Shown: positions 1 through 12,930, numbered from the stretch's first letter. The stretch: DNA of 64,000 nt from Fistularia commersonii (GCA_037954325.1 JBBMNZ010000027.1:8458501-8522500), one strand, 5' to 3'. The notes: generated by a model not told the origin, from the letters alone. Made by a program: numbers and translations.

Positions 1-949
1 TTAATATTATAACCTTCATAGGTATACACATCCCCTTTCGGGAAAAGCAATGCTGCAATGGAAACTGTAATCATGTTACATATCATGGATTAAGGAGGAC
101 AACTGGACCGTATCATTCGCAAAATGCAGGAGCAGTCCATAGGTTCTTGTTCTTAACACTATCCCCCCCAGCAGTGGTTTGCAGTGGATCATATTCTAGA
201 CAAACACCAACGGAATAGGGGACAAAGGGAAGCAAAAAATATTTTTATTCATGCCTCACAACCAGAAAAAACAAGTTGCACAGTGACAAGATTGTAAGAA
301 TCATCTATATCTGTAATATTCCCCATAATCCAAAAGCAACCCACAGAAGATTAATCCAAAGGATTCAGTATGCAGCTTTTGCAGATCCACAAAACATATA
401 TATATAATGGATATGCTTTCCGCTATGATTCCTTTAGTGACCTGTTGCAGGGTTAAGAGCTCACCACAGCTTCTGACTGCTGTGTGACATTAGAATGCAA
501 GCCATCCTTCTGATGTCCAATGTCTCCAACAGCTAAAAATAAATCTTCACCACACCTAGCGCCTTACCACTGAGTGGCTTCTTGAACATGACATTATTGT
601 TGTCTAGGGTTTTGTGCAAGCATTTTATTCTTCCACCTCTCTCTCTTCCAAGAAAGGCATGTTGCATGGGTTCAGGACACTCTAAGATTTTTTTCTACCA
701 TTTATTCCCTCAGACTCTTTCCCTGGTTGAATCAACTCCTACTTGAAATGTCCCATCTGTCGGACGAATAAAGGCACATTCTATTCCGGTCATAACCTGA
801 TATGCACCAAAAGATTTCCAGGTTGCCTCTATGACAGACATTGCACTCCCAGAATACTACTTCCAGAACAGCTGTTTGAATATGGCCCTTGCAGATTCTA
901 TCTTGCCGACTTCCTCCAAGATCAGAAAATATTCTTTCTCAGTTTTGAA
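1..949. other. Non-coding, AT-rich; no gene seen
   Basis: I see no exon, RNA gene or clear repeat here. The only sizeable open frames (743-1024 and 831-1067, plus strand) overlap each other in different frames and have no recognisable domain. The stretch lies downstream, in element orientation, of the minus-strand Rex3 fragment at 950-1560, so part of it may be Rex3 reverse-transcriptase sequence decayed beyond recognition. I could not align it with confidence. Confidence 0.5.
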
Positions 950-1560
950 AAACAACACCACAAGGTCCTCCAGACATACACAGTACACTTGCACAGCCTG
1001 TTTGGGTTTGCCAGGTCTGCCTAGCATGGCTTATCACTGCCAAAATCAACTCGCTAACAGGTGGTGATCAGTTTACAGCTCTCCCAACTTCACCTGTAGT
1101 CCAGGATGTTCCAGAACAACATGAACTTCTAACCATTGTTATTTGTTATAAGTATTATTTGCAATCCGTCCTCTTAGTCAGGAGGGAAAACATCAGCACA
1201 ATGAGGCTCAGCAGAGAACTTATAAATACTTCCACACCTACTTGATGGCTTTTACCCTGCATGACTCCCATCAAATGCATTAACTCCTCCCCAGACCTGG
1301 GAAGTCAGTGGACATGAGCAGCTATTCTCCAACTCCTGCAACCCTACCCCGGTTCCACTTTTCTGCTTTGGGGAGTGGGAAGTCCAACTTTTTCAGCAGC
1401 CCATATGGCAGTGCACCCAACCCTAAGGCCTTTCCTGGCAGGTGATGGGCTCTCACAAGGTGGAATCTACATGTTGCTTTTAAGTTGTGCCCATCTGGAC
1501 AATGTAGGCCAAGGTCGGGTTACGAGGCATTCACCTTTGCCTTGGACGGTCCTAGCAAAT
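950..1560 (-). mobile_element. Decayed Rex3-type non-LTR retrotransposon, 5' part
   Basis: Read on the minus strand, this resembles the 5' region and the end of the endonuclease domain of the fish LINE Rex3. At about 1008-1115 the reverse complement keeps the skeleton of the ACTGATCACCACCTG segment (endonuclease TDHHL) followed by a GKPK-like linker (LGRPGKPK in the decayed frame). At 1395-1560 it matches, with many substitutions, the untranslated leader I recall upstream of Rex3 ORFs. Between about 1140 and 1390 most of the endonuclease is missing or unrecognisable. Stops and frameshifts are dense, so this is an old dead copy. Family assignment is from memory; a related better-preserved copy at 50060-51180 in this window supports it. 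Confidence 0.55.
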
Positions 1561-1979
1561 TCTAATAACCATAGAAAAACAACACCCAAGGTATTAGACA
1601 CAAATGCAAATTCCTCCACCATGTTTGAATCACAGTATTTAATGTGGCAAATTCAAAATTAAATATCAATCCGTAAACTTGAATCGGCCACATAAGGTAT
1701 GCCATACATAATCCCACTGCAGTCCAATTTCCTTTGTGTGATAAAGCAAAGATGCAGTAAAAATAATTACATAGAAATGGCTCTGAATAATAGCCTCTCT
1801 AATCCAGACCTTTCATATCATTCAAATCTGTCTCCACTTTGAAGTGCCCATCTTCTCACAGCAGATTGACCGGGACGATTTACTCCGATCTCATCTTTTC
1901 TCCCCTAATTTCTTCAACTTGGTTCAGATTTGGTGCAGATAAAGAGTTGTCTCCCACTATTGACTCCAAAAAATGGACA

Positions 1980-1988
1980 ACACACACG

Positions 1989-2021
<33 letters not shown>

Positions 2022-2029
2022 ACACACAT
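1980..2029. repeat. (CA)n microsatellite
   Basis: About 25 CA units are interrupted by a few CG steps (CACACG). This is an ordinary dinucleotide microsatellite, likely length-polymorphic. Confidence 0.95.
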
Positions 2030-2148
2030 GTGCGCTGACTTAGACACTGTGGTAAATCATTGACTGATTATAAAAACATATCTAAAATGTTTTCAGCAAT
2101 AGTGAATATTTATTTTTCAATTATAATAATCACAATGGACCAATTGCA

Positions 2149-2215
2149 TACACACACAGACGCACACACACACACAAACGGGTACACATGTACACACACA
2201 TACACAGACACATGT
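2149..2215. repeat. Imperfect CA-rich array
   Basis: CACA runs are broken by GA, AAACGG and TGTA interruptions. It lies 120 bp from the purer CA array at 1980-2029 and is probably an older, degenerating dinucleotide repeat. Confidence 0.85.
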
Positions 2216-2449
2216 ATATATTGATATGCTGATTTTAACTAATTTCTTTCCCTCATAGTAGAACATTGCTAAATTGCCAACTGAAATGTTTTCTATATAA
2301 ATAAACAGTATTCATAAAGTGAAATGAAAGATGGAAATATTAATGACTGAAAATGCCATCAATATTAAGTTAAAGAAATTAAATTTTACTAATACGATGA
2401 AGATCATTAAATTCTATTATTTTTTCCTAAAATAGATGTGTGAATAGAT

Positions 2450-2670
2450 TTAACAGGGTGGTGGCACTAATTACAGAACACCTGATATGATTGACAGACT
2501 GAGGAAAGCTTGTGATTAAGGGCTATACTGAATCTCACACCAGCCTGATTGGCTCTCTTTTCCTGGATCTGCATGTTGGGCTCAGGCACGATGATAATCC
2601 TGCAGTAAGGACCTGTCGCTGCCATAAAGGAAGTGACAGCTGCTAGATGAGCTGTAACTACATAATTTAA
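2450..2670. promoter_or_regulatory. Candidate conserved non-coding element with PBX-MEIS site
   Basis: A block of more balanced composition lies within AT-rich flanks and has no open frame. At 2488-2497 it carries TGATTGACAG, which is the exact composite decamer known for PBX-MEIS/PREP dimers. Also present are a TAATTA core at 2468-2473, a TGACAGCTG motif (MEIS half-site overlapping an E-box) near 2634, and a CCATAAA posterior-HOX-type motif near 2622. Each short motif can arise by chance; the exact decamer together with the others is what makes the block notable. Conservation cannot be judged from one sequence. Confidence 0.35.
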
Positions 2671-5600
2671 AAAATGTATTCAAAGTCATATCCTTTGCCT
2701 ATAGCCAGAGACCTCGCCCAAAAATTACCTTTAAGGCAAGCACGAGTCACTCTAATGACAGCAATTTCATTCTTATATCCAGTCAGAAAGCAGCAATACT
2801 TAATTTCAACAGTTTTTAATTCATAGCCTTTATTTTTTTATCAAAATGTTTCTACAAACAGGTTTGTTGACCAAAAAACGATGAAAAGCATTTTGTTTGG
2901 GAAGAGTGAAACACTGCATGTATGAGATACCACTAGTGCGAGTGGGTCTACGCTCCACTGTGTTTTTTTTTTTTTTTTTTAATGAAATAAGAAATGAAAG
3001 AAAATCAACTGATTCTCTATCAAGTCAGTGTGGGTAGGAATCGTTTATCATTTATCCTGCAAACTTTAAACTTTAACATCGTAATAACTGCAATCTAGCA
3101 ATTTCAAGTAAATGTTAATGCAATAAGACAGTTCACCAAAAAAAAAAAAAACAGCTATGTAATTTGACATTTCCTTTGAATAACAATAAGACACCTGTTT
3201 AGAATCAAATAAACTTTGAATTAAAAATCAATTTTTAGGATAATGAACATGAAGAGAGTAAAAATCTACCTTTTCCTTGATGTCTTTCACAGCTCATTTT
3301 CAGACCACTGTGCTGTGATCCTGTCAGTTCATATTCTGTGATAGATGAAACTTATTGCTCAGGAAATTGATAAGTAAATTGAGCCTTTATCAAGGTGTTT
3401 GTATTTATTTGCAAAGCAATGTGTAGATATTTCAGTCCCGCAATTGTAATAGAGTTGCACATTTGTGTGTCAGAATTTGATGTTTGAAAACTAGTTAGTT
3501 TGGCTTTCTTCAGTCTCAACCAAAGTACTGTGGTATTTCAGTTTAAGTGTATTTCTACTTTTGGGAAGAAAAATACATGGTCATTTACTGTTAAAATGAG
3601 AGGAACAGACTAATATGTTTTTCACAAATCAGAAGCATCCAAATTTTAATCCACACTTTTTATCCTATTTATACTTGCTGACCTGTCCCGCAAAACAAAA
3701 TGATTACTCCTAGTGACAATTACTGCGTTTCAACACAGACAAAACAAGAAGCGAATGTTTCAAAAAAGGATATTATTTTTTTCAAAACAACAAACTTGCA
3801 AATAATACTTTCCTGTTCCATGAATCATCATCATCTTGAATGATGTAATTTTGAAGAAATAAAAAAAAACAACTACATTTACTTTCAATAAAACGCACAG
3901 AAAGAGACACTTGAGGTAAAGTTTTCAATAAGATGTGCTGGCAATAGATGTTTTTTATGGAAGCTTTTTTACCGTATGATCTTATACCGATTCCGGGACT
4001 GTGCTACACTTAAAGACCAACTCAAAAGCCCTTTAAAAAAGGCCAAGGCTACTTTATTTGAATTCAACACATTCTAAGGGCGAAAAAGAAGAGGGATAGA
4101 ATTGGCTCTGGGGAACGGCAAAGGCACAGCCCAAAGAAACAACATGGTGCCTGTGCTCTGTGAGCCCGCGACCCGCAGGAGCCAGGAATTCTGGTCGGTC
4201 ATGATGCCAAAGAGGCAGCAGGTGGAGATGATGTCCTAACTGTGTGGACAGGTGGTGTGAAACCAAACGTGAGGTTTTTGGATTGAATGTCAGCCTTGGT
4301 TTTCTGACACAAAATGTCAGATTAATTTCCTTAGGTCGGAAACTAGTTACTGTGATATTCTGCACGAGAGCAGATGATGGTGGAGAAGAGATCACAACAC
4401 TCTTTATTCAAATGGAGGGAACAGTTTTATTATTACTACTACCTATAGTTATTTTTTTATATATCAAGCATGTATTGTAATTTTTTAGTTGATGCCTTAA
4501 CAAGAAGAGGAAAAAAAAATCAGCCGAATGGTGTGACCTGAATGAAAGACCTCATTTTAAATATAGTTTCCAATAATTTTAATTATTTAAAAGCAAACTT
4601 TGGTAAGAGGACAAGGAACTATAGTTACTCTTCCCAGAGGGTTGTTTTCCATTTTGCTCTGCCATCCTTTTGAATGTGCTCATGTTTTGGACATCTGAAC
4701 ATCAAAAAAGGAGATATACCAACAAGAATATAAAACTATATTTACCTTCCATTGAGATCTAACAGAGTTACCCAGACGGTCCAATGAGAAAAAATCTGGC
4801 AATAGCATCTGGAGCCAGCAGGCCAAATGGAGAGTGGCACAGATATGAGTTGGGTTCTAAGGAGATTAAGAAGGGAAAAAAAAGATCAACACACATCCAA
4901 GAGTGAAGGACAGACACACTGCCGTTTGTCAGGCGAAATCCTCGGTTGTGCTTTACCTTTTTTACTGAGTTTAAATCATGGACTTTCTTGATTTTAAGGA
5001 CCAAAGTGACCGATACTTACTCATTAACACACCATTAAAATATACGTCTCATCAGCCTGCGTAGCTTAGAGCTGCTTCATTATAACTGGATACTGTAATT
5101 TAGATATATTTCAACATTGAGTTTAACAATACACATCAGCACCATGTCAAATCACATACATGTATTCCCTTCTTTCCACACTGTCACTGTTCTCCTTTCC
5201 CCTGTTACTAGTATAACCAGCCCACAAAAACGTACCCAAAATATATATGCACAGTCTGAATATGTAATTCAGTTGCTTGTTGTAAAACAGCTGTTTTTTT
5301 TTCCAAACAATATCACTATTTGAAAAAAAGTTACAATTACTCCTTGTGCTAATGAAATAAGTCGGGTTTACTCAACTGATGAAATACTTGTGGTTGTTTT
5401 CCAGCGATAACAGGTGATCGCAGCCCAGGTTTAGGTTGTGTCATTTTGGTTCTCTTTTTGTCACGGCACAAATGTTTTGATTATGCATATAATACAATGA
5501 ACATAGGAACACACGTTGCAGTTAAAATGAGGGGTATGAGACAAAGGCTCAGACTGATTAGAATTTAGTGATTCAAACCTAATGGAAAATACACCCACGT

Positions 5601-8105
5601 TCACAGCTGTGATACTGTGTACATTGTTCTCATTGTATAATGATATAGTCTGCAGTGCTAGAATTAGCTCAGTCAGTCACAGTATAGTGCCTTTGAGTTG
5701 GCAATACAAACCCAGAAGTGAAAATATATGCAAACACCCACGTTAATAAAAACTTAATCCAGACTTTATCACAGACACTAAAAGACGGGATATATGCAAT
5801 GACTTTCTTTTCAATGACTTGAGGTCACAAGAAGCCAGGAGATAAAGTTCAACTAAAGGCCTGCTGAGGATCACCCACATCAGACTAGGAGCACATCAAA
5901 TGTCAGAGTTCCTTCTGACTGAAAGAAAAAAAAAAAAAAATATATACATATATAACTCAATATACTTTTAATAAAGGAGTCAGAAAGTTGTTATTTTGTG
6001 GAAGTTGTACAAATGACACAAACCAGCGCAGTGTTGAGTCTCAGTTTAATTTATGCACTGACAACAAAAAGAAATGTTCATGAAAGATACCATGACCACC
6101 TTAAGAGCAATGTAACCCCACCCACCAATCCAGTCCAATTTGATTCTGGTGTGAGAGACAAACCATCCCCCTCCCGTGCCACCACAATCTCATAGCCAAA
6201 AAGCTTTTTCCTTATGAACTGAGAAAAGGGTGCTGCCTCTATAAACAGTTAACAATGACAGCTATTTGGAGTCTAAACCAGAAGAAATGAAAGACTCAGC
6301 AGAAATCTTCAATTAGTGTTAATGTATTCTTTTAGTTCATTATCATTATCTGAGCCATGCTTGGCTCTACCCTTGGAAAAAAAAAAATGAAAATCTCCAT
6401 GGAGTTGTTGTGTCCAAATCACCCCATTATGGAGCAGATGCTTGTTTTTTTGCCTTTTGCATACACAGATTACAGCTCTGTTGTATCCAATAAAAAAAGA
6501 AAAATACCAGATGAAGACGACACGGATGAAATTTAATTCATGAAATGCAGTACTACTCATTACAATACTATGTCAAATATCATGAATATTGTGCATTTTT
6601 TTATTGGGGTCATCATGTTTAGTCACCAGGATTATGCAAATACACCAAGTAGGGGCAGAGGTCTGAGGCCAAGGGAGGACCCATTACATATTTGAGCAAA
6701 TCCATATAACCATACCCACATAACTCGGTGAGGAGTTATATTTAATTACGTTGACCTTGATGTAGGTCTGTATTTTCTTTGGGAATATCTTGCCACTAAA
6801 TCATGCCACTACTGTTGGCACAAGATTGGGTGGCAACTAAGAGGCACAGAGTCAGAGTACAAAATCAAATAAAAATCTCCCCTTTAAGACATTTCGTTGT
6901 TTTAAAGCATTTTCCTGTAAATTTAAAAAAACATTCAGCTAGAATCACAAGCATTTTGTGTTCTACATGAACATAAGAATTTGATTCTGTGGGACAGATG
7001 CCCATAGCTTATTCTGTCATGGTTCAAAACCATTCAAAACCCACCTTCATCCCATGACAACTTTAAAAGTGATCGTTCTGAGTCTAACTGATAGTGTCTC
7101 TGCTGTGCTCTAACAAACTCATCAAAACATCCGAAAGTATTTTTTGTATTTCAAAAACCATAATCATTTCAAATATAAAAACTCATTTTAGGCAAATAGC
7201 TCTAAACTTTGATAGAAATTAAATCCTAGAAAGCTAGGGTGGATTTTTCAGTGTCCAGAGGTCATTAAACCTAGATGTACAGAAACACCCACAAAATCTG
7301 AATGATTGGTTACAGCAAATTATTAATTATATAACTGCAACTTTTGGCATGAGGTTATTTTCTTTTTTTTTCAAACATCAAAAGTTGGGGTGTGCAGTTT
7401 TTTTTATCATTCAAAAGTTTGAATTTCCCATCAAATTCTTGACCCTGAAAGGCACACATAGTACTTCATCCGCAGGGCGGGGGTTGTAATGCAACTTGAC
7501 AAAATCCAAAGACCATCGGGTGAATAATAAAAGATGCTTGGATAGCAGTCATACCATAAATTAAATTAATTAAATGAAAATTTTCTTTCACTTTTAAACA
7601 TTTCTTTCTTCTTTTTTCTATGGAGGATGATGCACGCTTTGTGTATAAGCAGAATTCAGATGTTCTGACCTCAGTCTAAAAGGGGCTGGAGCCCTTGTGT
7701 TGGTTGTGAAAAGTCATTGTGCCACCACATAAAAAGCTGTACATGAGCACAGTCTCTCAAACTCTATCTGCCCCCTATCCAACTGAGCTGAGATTACTAT
7801 CAAACTCTCAGCATTATGAGGGATGATGCAACAGAGCAAAACAGCTGCTTTGTGTTGCAGTGAGATAAGAGGTCACAACTCATCTCTCTTTTTGGCTTGA
7901 CTGTGACAACTGGCATGGTCTGTTCCTGTGGGGCAAGTAAATATGGGAAGGGGCACGAATTGTTACTCGAAGGACACTGATGAATACTAAATAATGACGG
8001 CTGTGCTTCCAGACAAAATTCTCAAAAATTTCATCAGATATATAATCTTTTCGCGGTTAACATTATCACACCCTGCTTCTACTAGCCACCAATCAAATAT
8101 TTTGA
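2671..8105. other. Long AT-rich non-coding stretch
   Basis: No exon, RNA gene or transposon was recognised. It contains a T18 run at 2963-2980, an A13 run near 3138, and an A15 run followed by TATA repeats at 5926-5954. Open frames at 4054-4395 (minus) and 4244-4480 (plus) overlap on opposite strands, have no domain and lack splice-site context. Some unique blocks (for example 5400-5500) look less AT-rich but carry nothing specific. Confidence 0.6.
5926..5954. repeat. Poly-A run followed by TATATACATATATA
   Basis: A15 is followed directly by an AT dinucleotide tract. It could be the tail of a decayed retroelement, but no element body is visible upstream. Confidence 0.8.
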
Positions 8106-8336
8106 ATGATGATGATGATTATTATTATTATTACCATTATTATCAACAACAGCAACAACAACAATAATAATGATGTATTATCATTATTATCAACAACAAC
8201 AACAACAGCAACATTAATAATAATTATAATGTATTATCATTATTATCAACAACAACAACAATAAAAATAATGATAATTATAATAATAAGCAATCATTATT
8301 ATTATTATCATTATTATTATTAACAATAAGAATAGA
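8106..8336. repeat. Compound trinucleotide array (GAT/ATT/CAA) with higher-order units
   Basis: The stretch consists of GAT, ATT, CAA and AAT tracts. It has a higher-order structure: a unit starting TGTATTATCATTATTATCAA and running into CAA repeats begins at 8174 and again at 8230 (period 56), with a diverged version near 8132. An inverted ATTATT/AATAAT arrangement follows to 8336. The minus-strand open frame 8246-8434 translates this as Ile/Tyr-rich peptide and is not a gene. Confidence 0.85.
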
Positions 8337-8465
8337 ATCACTGTAAGTTGTTCAGTGAGTGGATTTTTCTGGCATTGTGCAAACTCATGTAATTCACCAA
8401 AGTACGTTATCTGTCTCATGCACTGTAATTCCACAAGATCCCTTTTTCAGAAAAATCACAACAAG

Positions 8466-8493
8466 TGAGAGACAGAGAGAGAGAGCGAGAGAC
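8466..8493. repeat. Short (GA)n tract
   Basis: An imperfect GAGA tract with C interruptions, on the plus strand. Confidence 0.85.
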
Positions 8494-10235
8494 AAATTAA
8501 ATCTTACTGTGTAAAAAATGGAAAATCTGACTTCTCGCAGGCTGAATTATAATGAAACTGTGAAAATCTAACTCTTGGATCAAGCTCACTTTTGTACTGA
8601 GGAAGGAACATAAAATATTTTGCAATGTCCTTTCTTCTGGTCAGGGAGTGATTTTGTTCTCACTTCCCTGGGGAGGGATTTTTTTTTGTAATTGCAATAA
8701 AATGCCCTGAATTTTCTTAAAACGGAGAATGAACGATGGCCTTTACATTATATGAATATGAAAATGACGGTTTAGGAAGACTGGTTCTGCTAAGATAACT
8801 TGAAATGCTGTACTTAGTGAAACAACGCTAGAAACCAACAGCAAATGTAATTACCGATAATATAAGAACATTTGTCCCAAGTTTGGGAGAAATGCTTTGT
8901 TTGATCAGGGTCAAAAATGGGACATTATTTATCTTTAAGAATGCATCTAACTGGATTGAGAATACACAACCATGTTGATGACAATAAATGTGTTGTCACT
9001 CTTGTAAAGTGTTTCATTTACTGCATTAGGTTTACAAATTACAAATAGCATGTTTCTGCCAGTCTTACCTACTTTTAAATTAGTTGCGTAATTAGTAAAT
9101 TACGGTGCATTAACCAACAGAATAATTATAGTTGTAGAAGAATCTGTGCAACACATTGCTTTGCACATAGAGATGTAAATACATTTTTGCCGTAGCAGTC
9201 CCAGCCCCGTCCCCCCTGTTGCAACCGAGCAATGTGGTTTCATCCTCCAGGGATCTCTGCAAGATAACTACTGTTTTTCTTTACCCCAACATAAAAGGTC
9301 AAGGCCCGACTCAGTGCTTTACACGCCTACAGTAATACTTCCCGGAGCGTGGCACAGCACCGGCTAGACTGTAAGCTAATTAATCCAACCTGCCATACCA
9401 CCACCTGTCAAGCACTTCATCAGTGCCGGTCAGTAACTGGGGTACGGGGTCAGTGCTTCTCAAATGGCCGGGCTGTTGAAGCGTGAATACACCACTGTGG
9501 AGGCAAATGGAAGCGAAGATGGGGGTGTACATGTTGATACACTGCAGTGAGTTTCATTTGAGTTATATGAGAAAGACTGGATAATGCTATAGATACCTTA
9601 TAAATTATATTTTAAACTTTTCCTTCCTCAGTTTTAACATTGTTTTGTATTTGCGGGATTATCAGTTTAACAGGAATTATATTTAATTTCCACCAATCAG
9701 TTTTCACAGGTTATTTTCTTTTTTTTATTTTCTCTCCACAAACTTGTAATTTGCTGGACCTTTTATCATGAAAGTAAGCAGTACATAAGGAAGTTATTGA
9801 AGACACAGTGATGACAATGTCATGTAGCTTGTGGATATTTTCCACTGAATATTGATTAGGCACTGGAAGGTTTTGTGAAGCTCTCGGTCAACTTCACATT
9901 GAGTTCTGTCTAGTGAAAACATTTGAATAAGTTAACTATCTCATCTCAACAAACTTCAGCCTTCAGAAGATTCAGCCTTCAGTAATCAGTCAGACTTAAT
10001 CCATAGAAATCAAGACCACAAGGTGTACCTTGGCTTAGAGTCAACATGCTCCAGGCAAATCGATTAAGCACTCATTATTTATTGATCTGAGGTAATATGT
10101 AGTTGTAGTTGATAAACTTGTTAGTTACAAAATATATTGTCAGTAATATAAGGAATTAGTGTTTAAATGAAATGAGGTAAAAGCTAAGTACAGAAAGCGT
10201 AAAGCATGTAAACATACTGTAAACCTCCTTCTTTT
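8494..10235. other. Non-coding; includes a GC-richer unique block
   Basis: No gene was found. Between about 9200 and 9560 the sequence is clearly richer in G+C than its flanks and unique in appearance (CCCGGAGCG, GCACCGGC, GTGCCGGTCAG). All frames there are closed by stops, so it is not an evident exon. It could be a conserved non-coding element; the rest is AT-rich filler. Confidence 0.45.
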
Positions 10236-10555
10236 TCTTTTGATTGCTCCGTTCAGAGGTCACCACAGTGAATCAACTTCCTGTTGTCCGTATCCTCTCC
10301 TCTCACACTAACTAACTCCATTGACCCACAGTAGACCAATGTCCAATTGTCCCCCATATGTTGTCAGTACTAATGGCGGTCGTTGGTTACCCGGGGCTCG
10401 ACTGATCTGGAATAAAAGCCATATTCTGTTTGATTTGTCTGTTCAGTTTTGGCCCAGGTTTTACCTTGGATGTGATTCCTGATCCAACCCTCTGCATTAA
10501 TCCAGCCTTGGGACCCGCTCAAGAGACACTGGCTTATGCCCAATGAAGCTGCATT
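10236..10555 (+). mobile_element. Dispersed teleost repeat, family D2, copy 1
   Basis: This 320-bp block matches a repeat I recognise from fish genomes. It starts with a TTGATTGCTCC / AGAGGTCACCACAGTGAATCA segment, has a central TACTAATGGCGGTCGTTGG segment, and ends with TTCCTGATCCAACCCTC, CCAGCCTTGGGACC and GCTGCATTA. The same blocks recur in the same order at 56508-56830, which independently shows it is a repeated element. It has no coding capacity and I see no terminal repeats. I cannot assign its class. Confidence 0.8.
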
Positions 10556-12930
10556 AGTAAATATACTGTAAACCTATTATTGCTAAAGCAGTTCTGCAAT
10601 TTAAAACAGAAAAATACTCATGAATGAAGGTGAAATATTTTCTCCAGAAGTGTATAGCAAAAAAGTGTCATTGAGACTATCTGACCCAGTGTACTGTGAT
10701 GAGGATAAATGACTTCCCTAAGCGTTGAATGGATCAATGCAGGTTGTACTTTCCTGACTCTTGTTTTTTCTGACCTTATTGATCGAAGCTCTCAAAGGTG
10801 CAATTGAAATAATATGGAAAAATAACTATTCTTACATGATCAGTTTATATTTTTGGATGAGTTAGGAGTAAGAAATGTAGAGCTAATATTTGCAGAAAAA
10901 TATTATCTACCTATAATGAATGTTTTCATGAAATTTGGGGGGAAAACTAAATGTGCAAGTAGCAAGTTTGCAAGCTTACTTCTCTGACTGACTGCTTCAA
11001 TAAATGATGTTATTAATGACCAAAGCCAAACTTCATTTCCGTCTTTTCTGTTAGTAGTTTCCTGTCAGCAAATTTCCTGTTTTTCTTTTTTCTATTTGTT
11101 TTTCACAGCCAAATCATTCTACCGCCAATAAAGCATGTGATTTTCTGGGTATTAACATATTTTCAACTGTCATTAGCCTGCAATATATCATTATTCATAT
11201 CAAGGTGAAGTTCAGAGATGTCTGACAATGGGACAAGTGTATGTCACAAGTAACAATGTCGTGCACCGTATATTTTTATGTGCTCATTGATATATGTGGC
11301 TTATTGTTTGTATTCTAACGTATGCAAACTTGAAACTTCCTTAACTACTACTTTATTTTGATTTTGCTTAGTATATTCATATGCGCACACAAAGTCGCTG
11401 ACGAGATATTAGGCAGCCCTGGGTTCCAGGCCTTCTACACAAAACCATTATGCAAGATTTCTGCTTTTTGCTCAATGCAGGTGGGATGCAGGACCTACTT
11501 ATTACCGCCAAGTTGTGCCTGTAATCCATCACTGTCTACCTGCCCCCATCGTACTCTGGAGAATGTCTGGAGTGTGCCCCCCAGGTGTGTGTGTGTGTGT
11601 GTGTCTATGTGCCTGTTTATGTGTGTGAGCACTGATGCTTTTGACCAGGCTCTTCTGTCTATCTCATTAAAAATCTGTATGGAACTGTCAGTCTTTTTCC
11701 ATGTGTATTTATACGTGCGCATGCTTCCTTGTCGGTGTTGTTTCACTACTCCGTCTTTCTCTCTGTCATCCTCATTCTCTCTGCAAAGTAAGGCCGCATG
11801 AAATATTAATTAAAGCAATTATGAGTTTCTCAGAAGTATTGTACATATTAATAATAACAGGTCATGTTGAGCCCTTTTAGTCCACCTATTTTTCCAAGCT
11901 CTATAAAACCAAGTGAATCATTTATGTGTAAGGTGCAGATGTGAGTAAAACACCCCTGCCTGAGCCAATCTTTATACTGCTGTCGTACAGATGGTGTAGT
12001 TGTACACTCATTAATCCTGCTGCTCATTATTTCCTCATTATGTGTCACTCCTTTTCTCCTGTAACAAAATGAATGATTTGTTTGTTTCATGGCTTCGGAT
12101 TCTTGCAAACCAAATAACAGTTTTTGTTGTACCCTGCGAAATATCAATAAGTAGACAAATGAAATTGTATTATTTATGGTCAAAATAAATTGAATTCAAA
12201 GCACGGTTCACACTTGAACTTGAATTTCTTCTGGGGTAGAGACTTTAGGCAGCATATTTTTATTTAAAAAATCTTAGTTAGTTGACTGCCTCAATCAGAT
12301 ATTAACATTGTCTATATTCACATCCAGTCTATAACCATAACATCTATAAACCATATATCATTTATACCCATACCATTTTGCATTTCTTTATTGCATTTCA
12401 ACTTGATCTATGCTACAATGATGATAAAAATATTAATAATTAAAGTTCTGATGGTGTTTCAATATCTTTTTTTCTTCATAGTTTTTATTTATTACGTGTC
12501 CTATTTAATTTTATCTGTTTATTTGCTTGGTTTCAGCTCACCTAATCCTGCTAATTATTTATTCGTTCCATCCCAATGTGCTTCACCCGTGATAATTTCC
12601 TTTTATGAAGTCATGCCTTGTGCTTCCATCTTGGCTAGAAGGAAATTGCTGTTGCGTTGTTCTGTCTTCCTCCTCTTTGGCCACTTCAGAAAGTGTTCAG
12701 CCTGTAACCATTGCTTTCCTTCCTCACCATCCATTAGCAACATTTAACTGTAAGATGGAATTTAAGTGTACTTATCCAAAGCGGAATAAACAAAAAGAGG
12801 ATTCTCTCTATCTGCATCTGTGGGTTTCCTTCAGTCAATACCTGCAACATAGGCTAACAAATGCAGAAATAAAAAATGCTTGTTTTAATCTACCGACATA
12901 TCACTAGATCTGGTTGCAATTCATAATGAA
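10556..12930. other. Non-coding with a short GT array
   Basis: No gene was recognised. The plus-strand open frame 11358-11801 and the minus-strand frame 11495-11746 both run through the GT repeat at 11585-11604 and overlap each other. Frames at 12391-12747 and 12605-12907 overlap in two phases and have no domain. The latter half is AT-rich unique sequence. Confidence 0.6.
11585..11604. repeat. (GT)10 microsatellite
   Basis: Ten perfect GT units, followed by diverged GT/CT sequence. Confidence 0.95.

Larger units (their letters stand above)
1561..2449. other. Non-coding with CA microsatellites
   Basis: Nothing gene-like is seen. The stretch holds two CA-rich arrays (listed separately) separated by AT-rich unique sequence. 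The open frame at 1839-2063 runs through the CA array as a Thr-His repeat and is an artefact. Confidence 0.7.

Noticed and set aside
4054..4480. Opposing open frames (113 codons minus at 4054-4395; 78 codons plus at 4244-4480)
   Set aside because: They overlap on opposite strands, carry no domain I recognise, have no splice context, and are within chance length for this much sequence.
5050..5090. Possible mitochondrial tRNA-like segment CTGCGTAGCTTAGAGCTG
   Set aside because: Only about 12 bases resemble a fish mitochondrial tRNA start; no acceptor stem or cloverleaf can be drawn.
10088..10112. let-7-like string TGAGGTAATATGTAGTTGTAG
   Set aside because: It differs from the let-7 mature sequence in the seed region and no complementary arm for a precursor hairpin is seen nearby.
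11358..11801. 147-codon plus-strand frame
   Set aside because: It runs through the GT microsatellite, is Cys/Ser-rich from low-complexity pyrimidine sequence, and overlaps an 83-codon minus-strand frame.
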